Assembly: GCF_002008365.1 (NCBI RefSeq)
Contig: NZ_MRDL01000050.1
Span: forward strand, 29,770 to 93,769
Origin: Rhizobium leguminosarum bv. viciae USDA 2370
GTDB taxonomy: Bacteria; Pseudomonadota; Alphaproteobacteria; Rhizobiales; Rhizobiaceae
DNA length: 64,000 bases
Reading direction: 5' to 3'
Shown here: positions 52,715 through 60,179 of the stretch, piece after piece
How the letters are laid out: every line of letters begins with the position of its first letter
Position numbering within the stretch: the first letter of the stretch is position 1
Position numbers and translations under genes: made by a program
The notes under the pieces: generated by a model
Told to the model about the DNA's origin: nothing
The model's database searches: none
What the model saw: only the letters and a program-made list of their open reading frames with translations

Positions 52715-53433
52715 TTGCCCAGATGTGCGCCGTTGTCGACGTGAAGCACCTCCCCGGTGATGTTGGAGGACTCCGTCAGATAGACGACGCCGTCGACGAT
52801 CTCCTGAACCGCCGTGATAGTCCCCATCGGCGACAAGGATTCGAGGAAGGACCGCGGGTTCTTCGCATGGAGAGGAGTGTCGACCACCCCCGGAGACAGG
52901 GCGTTGACGCGGATGTTGTCCTTGGCGAACTCCAGCGCCAGGCTCTTGGTGACGGCGTTGAGGCCGCCCTTGGTAACCATTGGAAGCGACGCGGTCACGC
53001 CGGCAATCGGATGGTCCGTCAGCGACGACGTGATCGTCACGACGCTCCCGCCGGACTTCTGGCGCAGCATTTGTCCGATCGCGCGCTGCGTGAAATGGAG
53101 GAATCCCTCGACGTTCGTCGCGCACAGGCGCCGGAAATCGTCGATGGTGTATTCGAGGAACGGTTTGGTGAAGAACACTCCGGCATTGTTCACGAGTGCG
53201 TCGATCGAGCCGAACTGCTCAATCGCCGCCGCCGCCGCCCGTTCGGCGGTTTCGGGATCCGCGACGTCGCCGCTGATCAGTTCCAATCGCCCCGCACGGT
53301 CGAAAAGCGTGCTCTCGCTGATGTTCCGAGAGGTTCCGACGACGTTCCAGCCCTTGTCCAGGAACGTCTTGACAAGTCCGGCTCCGATCCCTTGCGACGC
53401 GCCTGTGATGATAACAGTCTTATGCACGCTCAT
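52708..53433 (-). CDS. SDR-family protein lacking the catalytic tyrosine
   Basis: A 241-residue short-chain dehydrogenase fold. The cofactor motif TGASQGIG, NNAG and TITSS are present. The active-site stretch reads ASLPMVTKGGLNAVTKSLA, where the Tyr expected four residues before Lys is Pro. Similar SDRs without that Tyr occur in rhizobia, so the change may define a subfamily rather than a loss. It is the first gene of the SDR-RidA-crotonase unit. Start 53433 follows GGAGGCAGG. Confidence 0.82.
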   Translation of the reverse strand: MSVHKTVIITGASQGIGAGLVKTFLDKGWNVVGTSRNISESTLFDRAGRLELISGDVADPETAERAAAAAIEQFGSIDALVNNAGVFFTKPFLEYTIDDFRRLCATNVEGFLHFTQRAIGQMLRQKSGGSVVTITSSLTDHPIAGVTASLPMVTKGGLNAVTKSLALEFAKDNIRVNALSPGVVDTPLHAKNPRSFLESLSPMGTITAVQEIVDGVVYLTESSNITGEVLHVDNGAHLGKW

Positions 53434-53604
53434 GCCTGCCTCCGTTGTGGCGACGCGGGTACCCTTCGTCCGCCAGGTGGCGGTCGCTTTGTTCCTCGTG
53501 TGATGCGTTGATCCAGCCATCGGCCGGGAGCTTCCCGGCGGTCGCGCCGTCGTCCGCTCTGCCACGACAATCGCGCCGAAAATCGGGACCCGATATTGTA
53601 CCAA

Positions 53605-53619
53605 GGTGTTCCCGATACC
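53605..53619. promoter_or_regulatory. Shared palindromic operator between SDR and nitronate monooxygenase
   Basis: GGTGTTCCCGATACC resembles the perfect dyad at 44190 and has the same CCAAGGT left flank as 34898. It is 99 bases before the gene at 53718 and 172 before the SDR. Confidence 0.5.
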
Positions 53620-53717
53620 TTCGGATTGGGTCGCTCGTCAGGACACCAAGGTCCAATAGACGCGGGTCGTGGCCGGAGGTATCAGCGTTGCAACGTCACG
53701 CATGACAAGGAGTCCAC

Positions 53718-54803
53718 ATGACCCGCTGGCCGGATCGCCGAATTCTCGACCTGTTTGGAATCGAGCTTCCCATCATCCAGGCGCCGATGGCCGGAGCGAC
53801 GACGGTCGAAATGGTCGTCGCCGCGGCCAAGGCCGGCGGTCTGGGGTCTCTCCCAAGCGCTCAGTTAAACGTCGAGGGGCTGCGTCAGGCCCTCCATGAG
53901 ATCCGCGGCGCTACCCACGCGCCTGTGAACGTGAACTTCTTCTCACATGTTTCCCCCGCCGAAGATCTGGCAGCGCAGATGCGATGGAGAGCTCTGCTCG
54001 CGCCCTACTTCGTAGACGCAGGACTTGACCCCGCCACGCCGATCGCCGCGGCGGGCCGTGCACCATTCGACTCTTCGTTTTGCGAGGTGGTCGAGGAGTT
54101 GAAACCGCAGGTCGTGAGCTTTCATTTCGGGCTGCCCGAAAAGTCACTGGTGCAGCGTGTGAAGGCGACAGGCGCGAAGATCATATCATCCGCCACGACC
54201 GTGGCCGAGGCCGTCTGGCTCGAAAAAAACGGCGTCGACGCACTCATCGCCATGGGTTTCGAGGCCGGTGGACATCGCGGGAATTTCTTGAGCCAGGACA
54301 TGACGACACAGGTTGGAATCATGGCGCTCCTGCCCCAGGTGGTCGACGCGGTGCGGGTGCCGGTCATCGCCGCCGGCGGGATCGCCGACGGGAGAGGTGT
54401 CGCCGCCGCCCTGATGCTCGGAGCTTCCGCCGTCCAGGTCGGGACAGCCTACCTGTTCTGCCCTGAGGCTCGGATTCCCGCAGTTCAGGCAGAGGCGCTG
54501 GCTTCGGCCCGAGACGACAGCACCGCGATAACGAACGTTTTTACCGGCCGTCCAGCGAGAGGCATCGTAAACCGCCTGATGCGCGATCTAGGTCCAATCT
54601 CAGATGCCGTGCCTGCATTTCCAACTGCTGGAGGAGCTCTCGTTCCCATCAGAGCAAAAGCCGAGGCGGAGTCGAGGAACGATTTTACGAACCTCTGGTC
54701 GGGGCAGGCCTCCCGTCTTGCTTTGAAAGTTGGTGCTGAGGAATTGACGCGAGAACTCTACCGGTCCGCATTGGACGTCATCGCACACCGCAGTCCTACC
54801 TGA
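53718..54803 (+). CDS. Nitronate monooxygenase (NPD/NMO family)
   Basis: A 361-residue FMN-dependent TIM-barrel enzyme. IIQAPMAGATTVEMVVAAAKAGGLGSLP starts the barrel, the catalytic His is in MGFEAGGHRGNFL, and the FMN phosphate site is in AAGGIADGRGVAAALMLGASAVQVGTAYLF. Family members oxidise alkyl nitronates or related toxic anions. The start follows AAGGAG. It is divergent from the SDR unit with a shared operator between. Confidence 0.89.
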   Translation: MTRWPDRRILDLFGIELPIIQAPMAGATTVEMVVAAAKAGGLGSLPSAQLNVEGLRQALHEIRGATHAPVNVNFFSHVSPAEDLAAQMRWRALLAPYFVDAGLDPATPIAAAGRAPFDSSFCEVVEELKPQVVSFHFGLPEKSLVQRVKATGAKIISSATTVAEAVWLEKNGVDALIAMGFEAGGHRGNFLSQDMTTQVGIMALLPQVVDAVRVPVIAAGGIADGRGVAAALMLGASAVQVGTAYLFCPEARIPAVQAEALASARDDSTAITNVFTGRPARGIVNRLMRDLGPISDAVPAFPTAGGALVPIRAKAEAESRNDFTNLWSGQASRLALKVGAEELTRELYRSALDVIAHRSPT

Positions 54804-54949
54804 CGGCATCCCGCAGATCCTTCCGGATCCCGGCAGACAGCCTGCCGCAGACTGACGGTTCACGCAGACCTCGACCAATCTACCTGAAGGGGAGCGGCCG
54901 TCGCGCGAATTCGTGGCGACATATGTTCAATCGAACAAAGGACAGCGTC

Positions 54950-56176
54950 ATGTCTAAACGCAGCCCCAGCCCATATGTGGTCGTGCTCGCTGGATCGGCG
55001 TCCCTCGCCATCGCCATGGGCGTCGGTCGGTTCGCATTCACTCCAATTCTGCCGATGATGCTACACGACGGCGTCCTTGATCTTTCGCGAGCCGGAGGAC
55101 TCGCCACTGCCAACTACGTCGGCTACCTGGTCGGTGCATTGGCGGCGATGGCAGTACCCAAGAGGTGGGACCATACCTTCGTCATACGCCTGACACTGGT
55201 GGCCACGGTTCTGCTTACGGCTCTGATGTCTGCGCCCTATGCCGAGGCCTGGGTCGCTCTTCGGTTCTTGGCGGGCGTCGCTTCGGCGGTCGGATTCGTC
55301 TTCACCTCCGGTTGGTGTCTCGCCCAGCTTTCGGGAACCGGCAGCTCGATCGGAAGCGCCATATTCACGGGACCCGGCGCAGGCATCGCCGTGTCCGGGC
55401 TGGCCGCCAGCGGGATGACCATTCTCGGGCAGTCCGGCCACACCGCCTGGCTGATATTCGCCGCGATCTCCGCCACGATCAGCGGGATCATATGGAAGAC
55501 CTTCGGCGAGAGCGCGAAGCCATCCGACGCCTATTCCGTGGGGGCGCCGACGCGCGCCTCCGGCAAGGTGCCGAAATCGGAAATGCCTCTATTTGCGATC
55601 GCATACGGGCTGGCCGGCTTCGGCTACATCGTCACGGCGACCTATCTTCCGGTGATCGCGAAGAACAGCATTCCTGGTTCACCCTTGCTCACCGTCTTCT
55701 GGCCGCTTTTCGGGGTCGCGGCAGTCGTCGGATCGCTGCTGGCGGCGCGCGTGAAGCATAGCGCCGACGTGCGGCTCCATCTGATTGCCGCATACCTCGT
55801 GCAGGCGGTCGGGGTGGGGCTGTCGGTTATCTGGCAGGACGCTTTCGGTCTTGCCCTCAGCAGCGTTCTCGTGGGCCTGCCGTTCACTGCGATCAGCTTC
55901 TTCGCCATGAACGAAGTTAGGCGGATCAGATCGAGCCACCACACGCGTTACATGGGACTGCTGACGGCGGTGTTCGCGATCGGACAGATCATGGGGCCGC
56001 CTGCCGTAGGAGTGATCATGAGGCATGTGGTGAATGTAGACGCCGGGTTCGATCTCGCGCTTGCCGTCGCCAGCATCGCGCTCGTAGTCGGCGCCGCGAT
56101 CTATGTTGCGATGATCCTGCTGTTTCCAAGCGAGCGGAATGCGAGGAGCGTGGGGCGCTCGGTTCGTCCCACTTGA
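54950..56176 (+). CDS. YbfB/YjiJ family MFS transporter
   Basis: A 408-residue carrier with twelve predicted membrane segments. The N-terminal GVGRFAFTPILPMML is the family signature of YbfB/YjiJ transporters, and LRFLAGVASAVGFVFTSGWC follows. The substrate is unknown. It is next to nitronate monooxygenase in the same direction, so uptake or export of the pathway compound is plausible. ATG 54950 follows AAAGGACAGC. Confidence 0.85.
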   Translation: MSKRSPSPYVVVLAGSASLAIAMGVGRFAFTPILPMMLHDGVLDLSRAGGLATANYVGYLVGALAAMAVPKRWDHTFVIRLTLVATVLLTALMSAPYAEAWVALRFLAGVASAVGFVFTSGWCLAQLSGTGSSIGSAIFTGPGAGIAVSGLAASGMTILGQSGHTAWLIFAAISATISGIIWKTFGESAKPSDAYSVGAPTRASGKVPKSEMPLFAIAYGLAGFGYIVTATYLPVIAKNSIPGSPLLTVFWPLFGVAAVVGSLLAARVKHSADVRLHLIAAYLVQAVGVGLSVIWQDAFGLALSSVLVGLPFTAISFFAMNEVRRIRSSHHTRYMGLLTAVFAIGQIMGPPAVGVIMRHVVNVDAGFDLALAVASIALVVGAAIYVAMILLFPSERNARSVGRSVRPT

Positions 56177-56378
56177 AAATCACGCGCTTCTGTCTTCTCC
56201 GATGCGATCGTCGCGTATCTCCAAATTTATGCTCGACACCATCGTACAATAGAAGGGTTGGTATCGATTGCGCATGCTGCCTTGATGGAGAGACGGGTAA
56301 ACCAAGTTGGCCAGTACGAGGAGAGTTACATGCTTTCCAAGTGCGTCAGCCACCTTTGAGGAAGTACGGAGAAAATCA

Positions 56379-56840
56379 ATGGACCGGCATCTCACAGAAG
56401 TTAACGGCGGCGAGACTGCGCAGGACGATGGATGCGCCTTGGATGCTTTGATACGATTCTATCGAGCCTTCAACGCTGGCGATCTCGAAGGGCTGGAACA
56501 GGTCTGGCTCGGCGGCTCTGATCCCAGCATGGACAACCCGATCGGCGGCATCCGCCGCGGTTGGGACCAGATCGCCGACGGGTATTCAACGCTCTTCAAG
56601 GGAAAAACGAAGGTCCAGGTGACCTTCCACGACTTCACGAGCCAGGGCGGCGACGAGTGGCATCTGTTCGTCGGCCGCGAACGCGGAGTATGTCAGACGG
56701 CGACAGAGACGCTTGATGTCGCCTTCCGGACGACCCGGTGGTTTGTAAGCAAGGAAGGCGGTTGGCGACAGCTTCACCATCATGGTTCCGTCGAGGATCC
56801 GCAGATGCTGGCTGCCTATCAGAAACTGATCTTCGGCTGA
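56379..56840 (+). CDS. SnoaL/NTF2-like protein
   Basis: A 153-residue alpha+beta cone-fold protein. ALIRFYRAFNAGDLEGLEQVWL is the usual first helix, then PIGGIRRGWDQIADGYSTLF, and WRQLHHHGSVEDPQML closes the sheet. Family members are ligand-binding or small isomerase-like enzymes. ATG 56379 follows GGAG. A GGTATCG half-site lies at 56260-56266. Role inferred only from fold. Confidence 0.78.
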   Translation: MDRHLTEVNGGETAQDDGCALDALIRFYRAFNAGDLEGLEQVWLGGSDPSMDNPIGGIRRGWDQIADGYSTLFKGKTKVQVTFHDFTSQGGDEWHLFVGRERGVCQTATETLDVAFRTTRWFVSKEGGWRQLHHHGSVEDPQMLAAYQKLIFG

Positions 56841-56888
56841 AGAGATGGGGCGCCGGCAAACGTCGGCGCTCTGTGCGACGCGCACCCG

Positions 56889-57926
56889 CTAGTCGCGAAG
56901 CTGTCCCCGCACCAAAGGCGCGACGTCCGTTCCCAGCAGCGCGATCGAACGACGCATCGCTTCCGCGTCGAGCGCGGCGGTGCTCATCTGAAAGGTGAGG
57001 CGAGCAATTCCTCCCAACGTTCTGTTAACATGGGATATCTTGGCAGCCACCGTCTCCGGGCTGCCAACGAGGAACGCGCCACCCGGCCCGCACATATGCT
57101 CGAACTGAGCCTGCGTCGGCGGCGGCCAGCCGCGCTCTCTTCCGGCGTCCGTGAACATTTGGAACCAGCCGGGGAAAAACGCTTTCTTTGCGGCCTCGTC
57201 GGTCTCTCCGACAAAGCCAAGAGCGTGGACGCCTATCCGCTGGTTTTCAGCGGGATGCCCGGCGACGAGCCATGCTCGACGATAGAGCTCGACCAGGGGC
57301 AGAAAGCGCTCGAAGCTCCCTCCGATGATGGCCACCATCAGCGGGAGGCCGAGAGTGCCTGCGCGGACGAAGGATTCAGGCGTGCCGCCCACGCCAAGCC
57401 AGATTGGCAATTTGGGCTGATGCGGACGAGGGAAGACACCCTCGCCATTGATCGCAGGACGAAACCGGCCCTGCCACCTGATGTTGGGCTGCTCCCTGAT
57501 CTTGAGCAGTAGGTCCAGCTTTTCCGCAAACAGCGCATCGTAGTCCCTCAGGTCGAAGCCGAACAGGGGATAGGCCTCCACGGAAGAGCCACGACCGACC
57601 ACGATCTCCGCTCGTCCACGGGATATCAGGTCCAGCGTTGAGAACTCCTGGAAAAGCCGGACGGGATCGGAGGCGCTAAGGACGGCGACGGCGCTCGTCA
57701 GCCTTATCGACTTGGTGCGCGCCGCCGCTGCGGCAAGTATCACGGCGGGCGCGGAATCAAGCGCGTTTTCCCTGTGGTGTTCGCCCATTCCGAAGACGTC
57801 CAGACCGACCTGGTCCGCCAGTTCCACCTCGGAAAGTACGCTCTCCATGCGATCGACGGCCGACTGCAGGCGACCCGTGTCAGGGTCGGGCAGGAGCATC
57901 GCAAAACTATCGATACCGATTTCCAA
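56889..57926 (-). CDS. Luciferase-like (LLM class) flavin-dependent monooxygenase
   Basis: A 345-residue bacterial-luciferase-fold protein. ADQVGLDVFGMGEHHRENALDSAP, SAVAVLSASDPVRLFQEFSTLDLISRGRAEIVVGRG and LPIWLGVGGTPESFVRAGTLGLP are hallmarks. It needs reduced FMN from a partner; the FMN reductase at 47534 could supply it. It is convergent with the SnoaL-like gene. Substrate unknown. Confidence 0.88.
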   Translation of the reverse strand: MEIGIDSFAMLLPDPDTGRLQSAVDRMESVLSEVELADQVGLDVFGMGEHHRENALDSAPAVILAAAAARTKSIRLTSAVAVLSASDPVRLFQEFSTLDLISRGRAEIVVGRGSSVEAYPLFGFDLRDYDALFAEKLDLLLKIREQPNIRWQGRFRPAINGEGVFPRPHQPKLPIWLGVGGTPESFVRAGTLGLPLMVAIIGGSFERFLPLVELYRRAWLVAGHPAENQRIGVHALGFVGETDEAAKKAFFPGWFQMFTDAGRERGWPPPTQAQFEHMCGPGGAFLVGSPETVAAKISHVNRTLGGIARLTFQMSTAALDAEAMRRSIALLGTDVAPLVRGQLRD

Positions 57927-58090
57927 AGTTGAATCCTTTCAAGGAGCTCGCACCCGGAGCCACGGCGTTCTGACGCCTTCCCGGCGGAAGCGCTTCCCAT
58001 CTCACGACTAGGCGATGCCTCGCCAGTGTGGTTTTTCGGATGGAGATCATCGATTTTTTCGATAATTGAGCGCGTCGGGACCCCGGTTGC

Positions 58091-59128
58091 TCACGCCCAG
58101 GAATCGGCATCTCTTACCGCCTTGGCGAACGCCTCGGGCGCCTCCTGCGGCAAATTGTGGCCGATCCCGCCCGCTGCGAGACGGTGTTCGTATTTCGCCT
58201 TGAACTTTGCGGCGTAGGCGTTGGGATCCGGATGAGGCGCTCCGTTGGCGTCGCCCTCCATCGTGATCGTCGGCACATGGATCTCGGGACCGGCCGCAAG
58301 CCTGGTCTCGAATTCGTCGAACCGTTTTTCACCTTCCGTCAGGCCCAGCCGCCAGCGGTAGTTATGAACGACGATCGAGACGTGATCGGGATTGGCAAAT
58401 GCTTCTGCACTCCGATCGAAGGTCGCGTCGTCGAACTTCCACTGCGGCGAGGCGAGACGCCAGATCAGCTTGGCGAAGTCGTTCGTATATTTTTCATAGC
58501 CGTCGCGACCGCGGTCCGTGGCGAAGTAGAACTGATACCACCACTGAACCTCCGCGGCTGGGGGCAGGGGCGCCTTTCCCGCAGCTTGGTTCCCTATGAG
58601 ATAGCCGCTGACGGATACTAAACTCCTGCATCGTTCTGGCCAGAGCGCTGCGACGATGTCGGCGGTCCGCGCACCCCAGTCGAACCCGGCGACCGTCGCC
58701 TTTTCAATCTTCAAGGCGTCCATCAGCTTGATGGCGTCGACGGCAAGCGCCGACTGTTGGCCGTTCCGCATAGTGTCATCGGACAGGAACCTGGTGCTGC
58801 CGTATCCGCGCAGATGCGGCACGATCACACGATGACCACGCTCCGCGAGCAAAGGCGCCACCTCGGCGAAGGCGTTGATGTCGTAGGGCCATCCGTGGAA
58901 CAGCATAACGGGCGAGCCGTCTTCAGGACCGAGCTCGGCGTATCCGACATTCAGGTCTCCGGCGTCGATACGCTTGTCGGCAACCAGGCCCATATTCTTC
59001 TGCCGTACCGGCCTTTTGCTTTGTTCGGCACCTTCGACGCGCCCTGCAAGGATTCCTGCGGCCGTCAGCCCGAGTGCCACTCCGCCGAAGGAGCGGCGTG
59101 TCCAGGTCGCGTTGTTTGAGTTGCTCAT
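58091..59128 (-). CDS. Exported alpha/beta hydrolase (epoxide-hydrolase-like)
   Basis: A 345-residue hydrolase with a twin-arginine type leader (TWTRRSFGGVALGLTAAGILAG). The domain shows MLFHGWPYD, the Asp nucleophile in VAGFDWGARTAD and the His in GGIGHNLPQEAPEAF, similar to soluble epoxide or haloalkane hydrolases and different from EH1/EH2 in lacking the EHN domain. A partial operator GGTGTCGG is at 59226-59233, about 100 bases upstream. It is a third exported hydrolase of the region. Confidence 0.84.
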   Translation of the reverse strand: MSNSNNATWTRRSFGGVALGLTAAGILAGRVEGAEQSKRPVRQKNMGLVADKRIDAGDLNVGYAELGPEDGSPVMLFHGWPYDINAFAEVAPLLAERGHRVIVPHLRGYGSTRFLSDDTMRNGQQSALAVDAIKLMDALKIEKATVAGFDWGARTADIVAALWPERCRSLVSVSGYLIGNQAAGKAPLPPAAEVQWWYQFYFATDRGRDGYEKYTNDFAKLIWRLASPQWKFDDATFDRSAEAFANPDHVSIVVHNYRWRLGLTEGEKRFDEFETRLAAGPEIHVPTITMEGDANGAPHPDPNAYAAKFKAKYEHRLAAGGIGHNLPQEAPEAFAKAVRDADSWA

Positions 59129-59274
59129 GGCTGTGTCTCCAAAGATCGCTTGTTAAGTACCTGCCGCACGACAGGCCCTTGCGAGTCCATTTCAGACAGG
59201 TGGTAGAAATGCGCTACTGTCCAATGGTGTCGGTCAGCTACGGGAGTGCTTAAACATGGCGGCGCGGCGGCGCC

Positions 59275-59934
59275 TCAGAACGCCGAAAGCTCGTTCGCGA
59301 TGGAGCCCGACGCGGGCCCAAGTCTTGCGGCCATATACAAAAGGTCGGGAAGTGTTCTGGCGTTCATCTTCCGCATGAGCCGGCCACGATGAGCTTTGAC
59401 GGTGATCTCGCTAATATTCAACTTGAAGGCCACCTGCTTATTCAGCAAGCCTTCTACCACGAACTTCATGACTTGACGTTCTCGCGGAGTAAGGGTGAGA
59501 AAAAAGGCTTCCAAACGGTTTGCCTCGTGGAACGCACGTATCGATGCGTTCACCTCCTCTGCGATTACGGCGGGATCATCCTGCTTGGGGAGGAAGGCCA
59601 CCCGGAATCTGGTCGTGGCAACAGAAGTGGCCGGACTGTTCCTCGGGGTGACCACGACGATTGGGCAGTGCACCGCGAAGGAGCAAATCAACCGCGCTAG
59701 ATCTGAAACCGGAAGATCAGCCATGCTCGCATCGACAAGGATGCAGTTGAAACATCCAGCTTGGGCGCCGTTAAGCAAGTCGCGCGCTGAGGTGAACCGT
59801 TCTAGTTGCCAGTTCATGCCCGAAATATATCGATGCAAATCGGGATCGAATTCGGTGCCGTTATCCAAAACGGCGACCAAAGCATCGCTCGAAAGAGTTG
59901 TCGAAGGATCAGTAGGATTTTCCGTCCGGTACAT
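59275..59934 (-). CDS. FixJ-like regulator with degenerate receiver
   Basis: A 219-residue regulator. The HTH (LTPRERQVMKFVVEGLLNKQVAFKLNISEITVKAHRGRLMRKMNARTLPDLLYMAARL, given here as one homologous block) is nearly identical to that of 41313-41984. The receiver keeps an Asp in ILVDASMADL and a Lys in FLPKQDD, but the N-terminal acidic pair is reduced to VLDNGTEFD. Phosphorylation may be weak or absent. ATG 59934 follows GAGGA. It is divergent from the large ATPase regulator at 60180. Confidence 0.84.
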   Translation of the reverse strand: MYRTENPTDPSTTLSSDALVAVLDNGTEFDPDLHRYISGMNWQLERFTSARDLLNGAQAGCFNCILVDASMADLPVSDLARLICSFAVHCPIVVVTPRNSPATSVATTRFRVAFLPKQDDPAVIAEEVNASIRAFHEANRLEAFFLTLTPRERQVMKFVVEGLLNKQVAFKLNISEITVKAHRGRLMRKMNARTLPDLLYMAARLGPASGSIANELSAF

Positions 59935-60179
59935 GCCATTCGTCCTCATTGATCGTGCACGGAAGTGCTGCGGCTGGAAGGTGTAATGATGCTTCACGCA
60001 CGTTGTAGTGAAGGCGCTTGGCGTTTTTAAACCAGGACCCAGCCGTTCGCGACTTAAGTGGCGTGAGAGATCCTGAAAAAAGCTGAAGTATTCCCTTACC
60101 AGTTGTTGAAGTGCCCTTGGCGCAATCTGCCCCTCTGTGATTTTATCGATGCGGTTGAACCAGATAGATTCGGGTCGCT

